50,534 nucleotides of DNA, from positions 206,177-256,710 of the forward strand of contig JAGAYY010000025.1 in the NCBI GenBank assembly GCA_017940265.1, given 5' to 3'. Shown piece by piece: positions 39,612-48,663 of this stretch (position 1 is the first letter of the stretch; each line of letters starts with the position of its first letter). The position numbers and the translations under genes are program-made. The notes under the pieces are model-generated. The model was not told the DNA's origin. It made no database searches and was given only the letters and a program-made list of their open reading frames with translations. Source of the DNA: Bacilli bacterium (lineage in GTDB: Bacteria; Bacillota_I; Bacilli_A; RFN20; CAG-826).

Positions 39612-39908
39612 TCACCGGTCAACATCTTGTTTTCCCTGTTTTTCAAGCCAAGCAATAATATCTTTTGGAGTTAGGTTCTCATACCATTCACTTTCTTGAT
39701 CTTCTAATTCACTAAAACATTGGATTAGTTGTTTTCTTATTCTTTCATCTTTAATTTCTGTAAGTCCAGGAGGAAAAATATTATCAAAGTCCTTAATCAC
39801 GTCTCTATGTACATTAAGTTCTTTATAATTCAAATATTTTTCTTTGAACTCTTCAGCCTTTAATATTGCTTCATCATAGGCTTTTGCTTTTTCTTCTATT
39901 GTCATCAT
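39612..39908 (-). CDS. N-terminal part of a WSEEDE-type protein, 98 aa
   Basis: Start MMTIEEKAKAYDEAILKAEE at 39908, in ATGA overlap with the upstream gene. The block DERIRKQLIQCFSELED followed by DIIAWLEKQGKQDVDR is the hallmark opening of a large gut Bacteroidales/phage family. Here it ends at TGA (39612-39614) exactly where the chain would continue. Confidence 0.7.
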   Translation of the reverse strand: MMTIEEKAKAYDEAILKAEEFKEKYLNYKELNVHRDVIKDFDNIFPPGLTEIKDERIRKQLIQCFSELEDQESEWYENLTPKDIIAWLEKQGKQDVDR

Positions 39909-40357
39909 GTTAAATTTTCCAGACAATAATTAATACCTGTTTCTACTGCTTCTTCATAAGTGTCAAAACTCCTAGGACCGTTTCCATTAGGGATAGTTAG
40001 GTCATTAGCATTTGAACCATACCTAATAAGTGACTCACCGGTTTCTACACTTTCAACATAGACATAATACTTAGGAGGATAATTCACAGGATCCTCAGTA
40101 GAAGTAAGAGTAATGCCTATATCTAAATGTATCTTGTGTACTTCTCTCAACCACTTCATAACTACGGATTGAGTTGGAACAAGTAAGTAACCATTATTTC
40201 TTACAGTATCATAGGTTTTTGGTTTTCCACATTTCCAAAACCTAAGAGTTTTCCAGTTATCAAAGAATTCACTATAATAAGCAGGGCATAAACAGTTAAA
40301 CCCCTTCTCCTTTAATAGTTTTGCTATTTCAAAACTGACATATTCTTCTTGTATCAT
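39905..40357 (-). CDS. gut-phage type hypothetical protein, 150 aa
   Basis: YVSFEIAKLLKEKGFNCLC, then LVPTQSVVMKWLREVHKIHL, and FDTYEEAVETGINYCLENL. The order 'LKEKGF', 'PT-x-x-x-V-x-x-WLR-x-x-x-x-I', 'FxTYEEAxExxI' marks a family that recurs many times in Bacteroidales phages. Role unknown. Confidence 0.8.
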   Translation of the reverse strand: MIQEEYVSFEIAKLLKEKGFNCLCPAYYSEFFDNWKTLRFWKCGKPKTYDTVRNNGYLLVPTQSVVMKWLREVHKIHLDIGITLTSTEDPVNYPPKYYVYVESVETGESLIRYGSNANDLTIPNGNGPRSFDTYEEAVETGINYCLENLT

Positions 40358-40632
40358 AGTTCTAACTCTCCTTTTATCTCAGCGAATAATTTTGTTAAAT
40401 CAACTTTTGTCATTCCTGAGTCAGTTATTTTCAAAGATCTGCCAATGTGAGTTAGTTTATACCAAGTGATAAGCTCTTCATTTAATAAGTCAATGATAAA
40501 AACTGTATCATCATGTAGAAATCCTTTATAATTTGAAGTACTAAATCCTTCGGCAATTCTATTCAGGAACTCCATTCCATTATCACCAAAAACGGATTCA
40601 AAGACCTCATTAAATACTTCTCTTGTTATCAT
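40354..40632 (-). CDS. hypothetical protein, 92 aa
   Basis: Start MITREVFNEVFESVFGDNGM at 40632, overlapping the membrane gene's stop. Alpha/beta with FLHDDTVFIIDLLNEELITW and a helix at the end. No motif. Confidence 0.6.
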   Translation of the reverse strand: MITREVFNEVFESVFGDNGMEFLNRIAEGFSTSNYKGFLHDDTVFIIDLLNEELITWYKLTHIGRSLKITDSGMTKVDLTKLFAEIKGELEL

Positions 40633-40850
40633 GGCAAAAAGAATAATTGAAGGATAGATGACCTTACCCACTTAGTTCTTTTCTCGGGATGGGCAGTTAG
40701 ATAAAATTCTTGAATAACCACCCCAATGAGTAAAACTACTAAAAGTACTAGGTTGATAATAGGCAACCTCAACCAAAACCTAACTCTCTTTTCCCAATAA
40801 AACATTAAGAAAATAGAGAAAACTAAGATTATAATAACTTCACCTATCAT
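40629..40850 (-). CDS. small two-span membrane protein, 73 aa
   Basis: Hydrophobic segments EVIIILVFSIFLMFYW and IINLVLLVVLLIGVVI are joined by a basic loop (EKRVRFWLRL). The short C-terminus is basic. It lies between stop-start overlaps. Confidence 0.65.
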   Translation of the reverse strand: MIGEVIIILVFSIFLMFYWEKRVRFWLRLPIINLVLLVVLLIGVVIQEFYLTAHPEKRTKWVRSSILQLFFLP

Positions 40851-41190
40851 ATTTCAAAACTTTTATTACCATTTCATAGACAGCATCAATCTGATTATTA
40901 TAGTTCTCTGAACATTCAATAGGGCAATCAAACATATTTACGCACCAAGTTCCCATATATGATGAGAGAACTGCACTACCATCATCGTCAAATTCAAGTG
41001 CTTTCTTAGCTAACACATCTAGCAAAGCTCCCAGAGACCAACAAGATAAACAATCTTCACTCTTATGTATACCATTACGTACTTTGAAATCCGGATCACC
41101 GCCATTATAGAACATATCGGCGGTTTCTGTGTTTAATCCGAGTTCTACCAGTTTCTTAGATTGTTCTTTACTCGTATAATATTGTTTCAT
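40840..41190 (-). CDS. EQSKKLLELGL family protein, 116 aa
   Basis: TSKEQSKKLVELGLNTETAD, CWSLGALLDVLAKK and IDAVYEMVIKVLKYDR: third copy of the family (others 32667, 35695). The middle 30 residues differ most between copies. ATGA overlap with the upstream gene. Confidence 0.75.
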   Translation of the reverse strand: MKQYYTSKEQSKKLVELGLNTETADMFYNGGDPDFKVRNGIHKSEDCLSCWSLGALLDVLAKKALEFDDDGSAVLSSYMGTWCVNMFDCPIECSENYNNQIDAVYEMVIKVLKYDR

Positions 41191-41360
41191 GTTCTTTTAT
41201 AAAGTTTACCTTCTTCGTTATAAGTAAATATATTTGAATACTTAATAAAACCACTAGCATCTACAGACTTCGCCACATAGAAAGTTTGGTTATTATCTTC
41301 AAATATACTAACAATCATATATATGGTTCTACCAAATATAAAAACTTCACCTATTTTCAT
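41187..41360 (-). CDS. small beta-rich protein, 57 aa
   Basis: Reads MKIGEVFIFGRTIYMIVSIF, then DNNQTFYVAKSVDASGF and a Tyr-rich end. It looks like a small SH3-like barrel. ATGA-type overlaps on both sides. Confidence 0.55.
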   Translation of the reverse strand: MKIGEVFIFGRTIYMIVSIFEDNNQTFYVAKSVDASGFIKYSNIFTYNEEGKLYKRT

Positions 41361-41758
41361 ACGTAATTTTCATACAGCTCCCCAAAATTTGTACTACCTC
41401 CATTCGGTTTAAATTCCATGAGTTTATATCTAAATCGCCCATTATCATAGCAATCAAATACATTCTCCATTGGAAATTTATATTTTTCTAGAGAACTGCG
41501 AATAAATTTATAAAGATTAATTCCATGCTCAGAGTAAGGATGATTTACAAACTTAACATATTCCTCAAACTCTGGCCAATCTGTATAACAACATACATCA
41601 ATAACAGTATAATAATGACCTTGTATATCTTTATGGAAGTCTATCGATTCAGTTAATATATAGTCTTGTAATGCTTTATCTATTTCTTTTACAAGTCTGA
41701 GAACAAAAGCCCTTTCAACTTTTTTTAAATAAATCTTTAGATACTTCAATACAGTCAT
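41357..41758 (-). CDS. hypothetical protein, 133 aa (N-terminus may come from another frame)
   Basis: GHYYTVIDVCCYTDWPEFEEY, then LEKYKFPMENVFDCYDNGRF, a pattern seen in gut-phage accessory proteins. The listed ATG at 41758 gives MTVLKYLKIYLKKVERAF. However, the promoter motif upstream ends in another ATG (41837) whose frame runs into this one at a seven-base A-run, so the real N-terminus may be that of the 41715 frame. Confidence 0.6.
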   Translation of the reverse strand: MTVLKYLKIYLKKVERAFVLRLVKEIDKALQDYILTESIDFHKDIQGHYYTVIDVCCYTDWPEFEEYVKFVNHPYSEHGINLYKFIRSSLEKYKFPMENVFDCYDNGRFRYKLMEFKPNGGSTNFGELYENYV

Positions 41759-41837
41759 TATACATTGTTTGAATGATTTTAGTATTCTTTATAATATTAT
41801 TTATAATTTCAAATATTTCAATGTCTTCTTTCTCCAT
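41715..41837 (-). CDS. possible true 5' part of the 41357 gene (frameshifted)
   Basis: It begins at the ATG fused to the promoter motif: MEKEDIEIFEIINNIIKNTK, then CIEVSKDLFKKS and a TGA. At the AAAAAAA run (41720-41726) skipping one base enters the frame VERAFVLRLVKEIDK of the 41357 gene, giving one 159-residue helical protein. One extra A by mutation or error, or programmed +1 shifting, would all explain it. Confidence 0.45.
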   Translation of the reverse strand: MEKEDIEIFEIINNIIKNTKIIQTMYNDCIEVSKDLFKKS

Positions 41838-41862
41838 CAATTATAAGGAAAATAAAAGAAGA
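41835..41862 (-). promoter_or_regulatory. CCTTAT-type promoter fused to a terminator
   Basis: TTTTATTTTCCTTATAATTGATG on the minus strand; the T-run is the tail of the preceding hairpin and the motif ends at the ATG at 41837. Confidence 0.6.
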
Positions 41863-41887
41863 ACCCGATTTTATTCAGGTTCTTTTT
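41853..41887 (-). terminator. terminator after the flavodoxin-like gene
   Basis: AAGAACCTGA and TCGGGTTCTT pair with one mismatch around the stop codon, followed by CTTTTATTTT. Confidence 0.7.
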
Positions 41888-42503
41888 CTAATAGCGCTTT
41901 ATATTCTCGGCTAATAAAATTCAAATGTCTTATTTTCTCTTCCTCTTCTTTTACTTCAACTCCGAGAACTGTTGTCATATTATTTGCTAGTGTTCTCATA
42001 GTTTGTAGACCCTCATAATCTAGTTCTACTTCTTCTGGGGTATCACCATGTACCTCATTCCAATACTGTGAACCGATTATGTTACAGGAATGCATTAGGA
42101 AGGGGAGATTAAACTCTGATAAAGCCGATGTACTACCCGCCCGCCTAGATGAAAATACTCCAGCAACGGGTTTTCCTCTCATACACTTAGGATCACTGTA
42201 GAATAAACAGGTTAGTACTGCTTTTAGTTGTGAAGAGATACCACCATAATATACAGGACTACCAAAAATAACAGCATCATGCATATTAATCTGGCAAATG
42301 AGGTGATTAACTACTCCCTCATGTTTGCAGGAATGGCCCTCTTCCTTACAATATCTACAGTTATCACAGTGAGGAGGATTTACACCAAGCCACAGGATAT
42401 AAGATTCAATCCCATTTTTCTTAAGCTGAGCCTTAACTTCTTCGAGAGCTCTATTTGTACATCCATTTATTCTCGGACTACCATTAACTAGGAGAACTTT
42501 CAT
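41871..42503 (-). CDS. flavodoxin-like NAD(P)H-dependent FMN reductase, 210 aa
   Basis: The start MKVLLVNGSPRINGCTNRAL is at 42503, in ATGA overlap with the radical SAM gene. NGSPRxNGxT binds the FMN phosphate; DAVIFGSPVYYGGISSQLKA is the second flavin loop; SSRRAGSTSAL is the third. A four-Cys cluster (HCDNCRYCKEEGHSC, Cys 46, 49, 52 and 59) is typical of the iron-sulfur flavoprotein branch, so it may carry a 4Fe-4S cluster and pass electrons one at a time. Because it overlaps a radical SAM enzyme gene, it is most simply its electron donor. Confidence 0.88.
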   Translation of the reverse strand: MKVLLVNGSPRINGCTNRALEEVKAQLKKNGIESYILWLGVNPPHCDNCRYCKEEGHSCKHEGVVNHLICQINMHDAVIFGSPVYYGGISSQLKAVLTCLFYSDPKCMRGKPVAGVFSSRRAGSTSALSEFNLPFLMHSCNIIGSQYWNEVHGDTPEEVELDYEGLQTMRTLANNMTTVLGVEVKEEEEKIRHLNFISREYKALLEKEPE

Positions 42504-43471
42504 TTTTCTAAGCTTAAAAGTGCATTTCCACAAGTTATTCTATCTTCATCTTCTTCCTTCGACGGGATAAATACTATTACTTGCCAACCTTCCTCCAACA
42601 AGGGCTGTTCGAATTGACGATATACATCATACTTATAATATCCTTCCGGCGTATTGATTCCATTCTCATTAGCCTCATTGGTCTCATGAATAGGAGTAAT
42701 CTTAACAATGAATTTCTCCTTATCGAACAATCTAGTAAGTTCTTTTGGATCAAGAATTGTTTTATCTGTCACTGGGAAATTAAGAGTATATTTTCGTCCA
42801 ACTGGTTCAGGAAGATCTCTACATATTTCTGAGATTTCTTCCAAGGTTAATGACATACCTCTAAACAATTCTTCACGCTGTTTTTCATCCGTCGAATTAA
42901 TAGAAAGTTGTAAGCCAGCCTCTCCGCTATAGTCTACATTCTTAATTTCACAGAACCTAAGGATAATATCACGGAGTTTTTCTTTTCCGAGTCCTTTAGG
43001 TAACATCGTAGTGAAAACAGGGTGAATAGTATCTGCCTTCATCATACCATTAACCAGATTTCTAAGATCGGTCTTAAGAAACTCTAGCACATTATCAGCA
43101 TTGAAGGAAGGTTCACCCATTCTAGCAAGATGGAGATTAAATCTTTCTGTATACTTACAACCACTATAGTTAATTGAATTGCTAACTTCCTCAGCGAGTT
43201 CTTCTCTAGAGATATTTCCACCAAACTTAACCTTAGGGCAATCACAGAACATACACTTCATTGGACAACCTTTCTGAGTGGAAATAGTTACTACCATTTT
43301 GTCCCTGAGATCTACGTCATGGTGAGGAACAGAATTAATTTCTTTCTTGAAACCTAAGAAATCAGCTTTAATGTTATTCTCCTTACCATAATCTCCTACA
43401 TACAGGTATTCCATCTTTTTCTCTGTATCACAATAGATGGCTCCAGTTCTAGTTTTAAATTCTTTAATCAT
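42500..43471 (-). CDS. radical SAM enzyme, RlmN-like, 323 aa
   Basis: GCPMKCMFCDCP gives the CxxxCxxC cluster (Cys 69, 73, 76). LHLARMGEPSFN corresponds to the RlmN G-E-P strand and LQLSINSTDEKQREELF to its S-x-x-x-x-D loop. The C-terminal RITCGNALLSLEK keeps a Cys near the end, as RlmN-type methyltransferases need. RlmN methylates C2 of adenine in 23S rRNA and tRNA. This protein lacks much of the N-terminal RNA-binding domain of about 90 residues, so its substrate may differ. Confidence 0.85.
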   Translation of the reverse strand: MIKEFKTRTGAIYCDTEKKMEYLYVGDYGKENNIKADFLGFKKEINSVPHHDVDLRDKMVVTISTQKGCPMKCMFCDCPKVKFGGNISREELAEEVSNSINYSGCKYTERFNLHLARMGEPSFNADNVLEFLKTDLRNLVNGMMKADTIHPVFTTMLPKGLGKEKLRDIILRFCEIKNVDYSGEAGLQLSINSTDEKQREELFRGMSLTLEEISEICRDLPEPVGRKYTLNFPVTDKTILDPKELTRLFDKEKFIVKITPIHETNEANENGINTPEGYYKYDVYRQFEQPLLEEGWQVIVFIPSKEEDEDRITCGNALLSLEK

Positions 43472-43486
43472 AATTTTTCTTTTTTT

Positions 43487-43506
43487 ATTAATAAGGAATT
43501 CTCAGT
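43487..43506 (-). promoter_or_regulatory. CCTTAT-type promoter for the radical SAM/reductase pair
   Basis: GAGAATTCCTTATTAATAAA on the minus strand, about 20 bases before the ATG at 43471, just after the stop of the 43502 gene. Confidence 0.5.
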
Positions 43507-44416
43507 TGTTACTTCTTTCTATTAAAGTATAATATTCCTTAAGGAGAAATCTACTTATGTCTCCTCCAGATAATCCATTTTCCATAATTCGATGAATAGT
43601 GAAATCTCGACCATTAAATAATCCTTTAGTATTTTCGAATATTTGCCACTTAGTTCCATCATCTTTTTTGAATCGAATGATGTCACCATCTCTAGGTTCC
43701 CATACTATATTATCACGAAAAAGTTGAGCTTGTTCTGGAGTTGCAGGCCAAATCACATCCTTGCAATGATCATACATACAAATAAGTCCCCATGGTTTTC
43801 CTTCTACCTTAGGATCAAAAAATTTATCTGTACTAACTTGATAATAACAGTCAGAAGTAATACATAGGTGCTCTTTTCCTTTTAGTCCCTCAAGTTGTTC
43901 TTTTCCATGGTATTCAAAAATGGTATTATCACCATATACTAGTAGTTCACCTGGCTTAGCATCATCAATAGTCCAAGACCTAAAGAACTCAGACAGATTT
44001 CCCTCCAGCAGATCTCCATAACGATCTTTAAGGACTCCATTTTCTTTACACATCAATACTTCTCCAACTCTAACACCAATCAAGTTCTCTCCTTTATAAT
44101 AGTCTTTTTTACAAACATAAAAATTTTCTTTCTTAAGTTTAAATGTTGGAGGATCGAGAGAATATTCTAATTCATTCACTCTTTCATAGCCAAGGAGAAG
44201 GTAATAGTCAACAGGCTCAAGTTGATTAGAATCATAATGGGAGGGTTCAAATCCATGTAACGGAGTCTTGAGATCTTTCCATATATCTTTCTTTTCTTTA
44301 CCTTCCGTATAGATATAAATACACTTAGAAGTTTTATATCCATAGGCATTTCTAACTAATCCTTCTTCCTTAATAGCCTCTAATATTTGGCTTTCTTCAT
44401 AAATAGGTATCATCAT
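43502..44416 (-). CDS. protein with WTxDDAKPGE module, 304 aa
   Basis: N-terminal half: beta-rich, with GENLIGVRVGEVLMCKENG. Then RSWTIDDAKPGELLVYGDN, VIWPATPEQAQLFRDNI and WEPRDGDIIRFKKDDG. The W-T-x-D-D-A-K-x-G and PAT-x-EQ blocks match the 30009 product and known gut Bacteroidales phage proteins. Function unknown; the repeated beta units suggest binding. Confidence 0.75.
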   Translation of the reverse strand: MMIPIYEESQILEAIKEEGLVRNAYGYKTSKCIYIYTEGKEKKDIWKDLKTPLHGFEPSHYDSNQLEPVDYYLLLGYERVNELEYSLDPPTFKLKKENFYVCKKDYYKGENLIGVRVGEVLMCKENGVLKDRYGDLLEGNLSEFFRSWTIDDAKPGELLVYGDNTIFEYHGKEQLEGLKGKEHLCITSDCYYQVSTDKFFDPKVEGKPWGLICMYDHCKDVIWPATPEQAQLFRDNIVWEPRDGDIIRFKKDDGTKWQIFENTKGLFNGRDFTIHRIMENGLSGGDISRFLLKEYYTLIERSNN

Positions 44417-44640
44417 TCTATAGTATCTCCTATATTAAATAGATTATATTCATATTTAGGAATATAGATTATTTTATAATCACTTTTCTCCTTACTCCTT
44501 AATGAATCAATTAGTTTTAGCTTGAAGTGAAATCCATAAGAAGTATCTTTATCTATAATTACACAACCCTTATACTTCAAGGGATCTTCTTCCTTACACC
44601 CAACTAATATTAGGGCCATTAAAAATAATAATTTCTTCAT
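44413..44640 (-). CDS. small lipoprotein, 75 aa
   Basis: MKKLLFLMALILVGCKEEDP is a lipoprotein signal with lipobox LVGC (Cys 15), followed by a short beta-rich domain. It would sit on a membrane facing the periplasm or cell surface. Small phage lipoproteins often block superinfection; that role is inference here. Confidence 0.75.
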   Translation of the reverse strand: MKKLLFLMALILVGCKEEDPLKYKGCVIIDKDTSYGFHFKLKLIDSLRSKEKSDYKIIYIPKYEYNLFNIGDTIE

Positions 44641-44828
44641 GTTGCATTATCCATTGTAGCATTAGCCAAAGTAAGGTCTCCGATTGCTGCTAGAATAGAG
44701 TCCGCTAAAGAATTATATCCAGCATTCCTATATTCGGTAGATAATCTTCTAGCATAGGCCTTAACTTTTTCATCATCGTGTCTTATTGCAGCTTCTAAAA
44801 CTCTAACAATCGTATAACTAATTTTCAT
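44637..44828 (-). CDS. small helical protein, 63 aa
   Basis: Start at the promoter motif: MKISYTIVRVLEAAIRHDDE, then KVKAYARRLSTEYRNAG and SLADSILAAIGD. This three-helix block resembles the N-terminal helices attached to phage-type AAA+ proteins in gut phages, here alone. Function unknown. Confidence 0.65.
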   Translation of the reverse strand: MKISYTIVRVLEAAIRHDDEKVKAYARRLSTEYRNAGYNSLADSILAAIGDLTLANATMDNAT

Positions 44829-44850
44829 ATATACAAATAAGGAAGAAAGA
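44826..44850 (-). promoter_or_regulatory. CCTTAT-type promoter fused to a terminator
   Basis: TTTCTTCCTTATTTGTATATATG on the minus strand ends in the ATG at 44828. Upstream, AAGAAAGAG and CTCTTTCTT pair across the end of the PAP2 gene. Confidence 0.5.
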
Positions 44851-44877
44851 GCTAAAACCCTTTCTCCCTAATAGACC

Positions 44878-46540
<1,663 letters not shown>

Positions 46541-46556
<16 letters not shown>

Positions 46557-46831
46557 TCAAAATAGTAAGCGCCTTCTTTTAGTTCTTGGAATCTAACTCT
46601 CGTAGTCTCTAAATATTCGATAGAATCTTTAATATAAAGGTTACGTTGTTTTCCATTATACTCAACTATCAGTGAGTATTGTGGCTCATACTGATGAATA
46701 ACCGGATTCCATACTTGTTTAGCACTTTTCTCAATAACCGGGAGAACTACTATTTCACCCGGGCCTTCTGTTTTAACTTCGCAGTTTACTAATAATACAG
46801 TGACTGCTACTAATATTAATATCTTTTTCAT
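46541..46831 (-). CDS. lipoprotein, 96 aa
   Basis: The ATG at 46831 begins MKKILILVAVTVLLVNCEVK, with lipobox LVNC (Cys 17). The mature part is beta-rich (YSLIVEYNGKQRNLYIKD) and acidic. The longer open frame from 46942 would hide the signal and is rejected. It is second of three lipoproteins near the PAP2 gene. Confidence 0.75.
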
Positions 46832-46866
46832 CCTAATAAGTTGTTTATGTTTTGAAAAGGGGCGGT

Positions 46867-47139
46867 TTATAATTTCCCCTCTTTGATTAAGATAGCCAAG
46901 CAAACTTCTATGGATAACATTACCGAGATCTTTTCCTTCCAACCTGACTTCTCTAGTTTGTCTAGATTGGTGTCGATATAAGCTTCTAAAAAATCTCTAT
47001 CTCTTATAAGACCATAGCGTTTAATGCTTGGTTTTTCTGTCCTAATACACTTAACACAGGAACGAACAATCTCAAGTTTTCTTTGACTCAAGCTTTTTCC
47101 TGTCTTTTGTTCAATGTAATCTTTAATTATTTGTTCCAT
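46867..47139 (-). CDS. hypothetical helical protein, 90 aa
   Basis: MEQIIKDYIEQKTGKSLSQR then LEIVRSCVKCIRTEKPS and a Leu/Ile-rich end. It is soluble with a C-x-x-C (CVKC). A leader hairpin lies directly before its start. Unknown function. Confidence 0.65.
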   Translation of the reverse strand: MEQIIKDYIEQKTGKSLSQRKLEIVRSCVKCIRTEKPSIKRYGLIRDRDFLEAYIDTNLDKLEKSGWKEKISVMLSIEVCLAILIKEGKL

Positions 47140-47144
47140 ATATG

Positions 47145-47181
47145 TATAAAATTAAAATGGTCCCTTTAATATTTGGGACCT
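47145..47181 (-). terminator. hairpin between promoter and 47139 start
   Basis: GGTCCC and GGGACC pair (with AAATATTAAA loop) and are followed by ATTTTAATTTT. It could end readthrough from the lipoprotein gene or serve as an attenuator or leader structure for the next gene, since a promoter motif precedes it. Confidence 0.65.
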
Positions 47182-47190
47182 GATTTCTAT

Positions 47191-47212
47191 TACATATATA
47201 AGGTTTTGAGGC
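47191..47212 (-). promoter_or_regulatory. CCTTAT-type promoter
   Basis: GCCTCAAAACCTTATATATGTA on the minus strand, with the GCCT-AAA block, immediately after the lipoprotein stop. Confidence 0.55.
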
Positions 47213-47461
47213 TTATTCACATACCGTCTGGATTTTATCTACTCCATCGTCTGTGTGGTGTATACGAGTAACTTTCCCGGATCGAGAGGTAAAATACACT
47301 GCATCTCCATAATCATAGAATCTGTAGACCGTTATTCCATCAACAGTAAATAACTTCTCTACCCTAACATTTCCTTCGGTTGGTTTTGTTTCTGTACCTT
47401 TGATAGGTTCACATGCCACCAACGCTAATACTGTGATAATTCCTAATAATATTTTCTTCAT
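47213..47461 (-). CDS. lipoprotein, 82 aa
   Basis: MKKILLGIITVLALVACEPI has a clear lipobox (LVAC, Cys 17). The mature part reads RVEKLFTVDGITVYRFYDYG, then AVYFTSRSG: the 'EKLFxVDGxTVYRF' pattern recurs in small Bacteroidales phage lipoproteins. Function unknown; a surface-exclusion role is one possibility. Confidence 0.8.
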   Translation of the reverse strand: MKKILLGIITVLALVACEPIKGTETKPTEGNVRVEKLFTVDGITVYRFYDYGDAVYFTSRSGKVTRIHHTDDGVDKIQTVCE

Positions 47462-47480
47462 ACATAAATAAGATTTTGGA
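47459..47480 (-). promoter_or_regulatory. variant promoter (TCTTAT)
   Basis: CCAAAATCTTATTTATGTATG on the minus strand ends at the lipoprotein ATG; first C of the core replaced by T. Confidence 0.4.
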
Positions 47481-47496
47481 ATGCAGAGTCCAGTAA

Positions 47497-47540
47497 AAAA
47501 GGGAAACCGTATGTCATCACGACTTAGTCTCCCTTGGCTT
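47497..47540 (-). terminator. rho-independent terminator
   Basis: GGGAGAC and GTTTCCC pair around a 22-base loop and are followed by TTTTTT, between two promoter-like sites upstream of the lipoprotein gene. Confidence 0.65.
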
Positions 47541-47550
47541 CAAAATTGTT

Positions 47551-47573
47551 ATAACATTGATAAGGTTCTTAGA
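47551..47573 (-). promoter_or_regulatory. CCTTAT-type promoter
   Basis: TAAGAACCTTATCAATGTTAT on the minus strand, overlapping the end of the 47569 gene and lying upstream of the terminator at 47497. Confidence 0.45.
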
Positions 47574-47904
47574 GGTGAAGCCAATCATACACTTCCTCTA
47601 TTTTTGTATCAATCCATTTAGGCGGAAGGTAATGTTCAAGCCACCACTTCAAACAACTTTCATATAATTCTCCTTCAGCTGATACCACATACTTAATAGA
47701 TTCATTCAGAATAATGATAGTATCTGATCTCTCTTTTCCAGTTAAGTGATAGTTTTGAGTAGCTTTCTTTGACATAATTTTCCATGGATCTCTAAGCTTC
47801 TTTCTTCTCCTAGCAATTTCGGTAGTAGTTATTAGAACCTTTTTATTCCGACCCACTAATACATACCACCTTCTTTTATACCATACAATTTTATAGGGAA
47901 GCAT
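47569..47904 (-). CDS. probable small basic-turn family protein, 111 aa
   Basis: Start MLPYKIVWYKRRWYVLVGRN at 47904. VGRNKKVLITTTEIARRRKK is a weak version of the basic turn; the rest is helical with a Trp-rich end (CLKWWLEHYLPPKW). It overlaps the neighbouring array member by 14 bases. Confidence 0.6.
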   Translation of the reverse strand: MLPYKIVWYKRRWYVLVGRNKKVLITTTEIARRRKKLRDPWKIMSKKATQNYHLTGKERSDTIIILNESIKYVVSAEGELYESCLKWWLEHYLPPKWIDTKIEEVYDWLHL

Positions 47905-48181
47905 ATCTCTTAAAATCAAAGACTGAACCCTGAGTTGGACATTTATCTAGAAAAGAGATTGGATCTTCGATATAACCTTCTTCTATAATTCCAGAATAGC
48001 TCCACTCAGTAATAAACACAGGAACTACCAAGAATAAACCTGGACATAGTCTGGTTTTCTTTTTAGGCCAACCTGGATTCCAATGTATGTAACCTATAGT
48101 GATCTGGATATCTTCATTCATTGTAGCTAAGTGTAATGAGAACTGATTGCCAGAACCCCTTATCCTATACTTCACTTTCAT
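47891..48181 (-). CDS. small basic-turn family protein, 96 aa
   Basis: ITIGYIHWNPGWPKKKTRLC then PGLFLVVPVF is the basic turn and aromatic strand; SGIIEEGYIEDPISFLDKC is the second shared element. The turn (PKKKT) is closest to that of the 25433 gene at the other array. Confidence 0.65.
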   Translation of the reverse strand: MKVKYRIRGSGNQFSLHLATMNEDIQITIGYIHWNPGWPKKKTRLCPGLFLVVPVFITEWSYSGIIEEGYIEDPISFLDKCPTQGSVFDFKRYASL

Positions 48182-48362
48182 AAATAGTATGTTTTATCGG
48201 ATCCAAATATTTTTCTATGAGATCTAGGGAAGCACGTTTAGAATAGTAGTAAATGCCATCTTCTTTATCAGGGCTATAAAGAATTGGATCATAACTCCTA
48301 AGGAATAATACACCTGATTTTCTTTTTCTCCCTATCCGCACCCTAATTATATAATAGGCCAA
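48165..48362 (-). CDS. small basic-turn family protein, 65 aa
   Basis: YIIRVRIGRKRKSGVLFL is the basic turn and strand, followed by YYSKRASLDLIEKYLD, the helix element. Very short; overlaps both neighbours by 17-20 bases. Confidence 0.65.
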   Translation of the reverse strand: MAYYIIRVRIGRKRKSGVLFLRSYDPILYSPDKEDGIYYYSKRASLDLIEKYLDPIKHTIYESEV

Positions 48363-48663
48363 GTTGATTTATTAATTCAATTGAGGTACCATTAGAAACA
48401 TGACCCCGAATTAATCTGAGAGCATCTTCCTTAGTAATTTCACCTTCTTCAATAATACCCTTCCCATAATCTGGAGAACCATATAAGAATTGATTATTAA
48501 TAATAGAAATTAAGAGTCTCTGAGATTTACGTTTTCTACCTATTACGTATTTATTAGTTGTGGTAACACCGATCCATACATTATCTATCTCCAATCCGAC
48601 TAAAAAAGGTTGGATCGTTTTCCAGATTTTATAACGCATCTCTTTGATAACTGAGTCATACAA
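48343..48663 (-). CDS. small basic-turn family protein, 106 aa
   Basis: KYVIGRKRKSQRLLISI, then GIIEEGEITKEDALRLIRG: both shared elements are clear. The start may be 48663 or the inner MRYKIWKT. Adjacent to the 48165 gene with almost the same turn (IGRKRKS), so a tandem duplicate. Confidence 0.7.
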   Translation of the reverse strand: MYDSVIKEMRYKIWKTIQPFLVGLEIDNVWIGVTTTNKYVIGRKRKSQRLLISIINNQFLYGSPDYGKGIIEEGEITKEDALRLIRGHVSNGTSIELINQLGLLYN

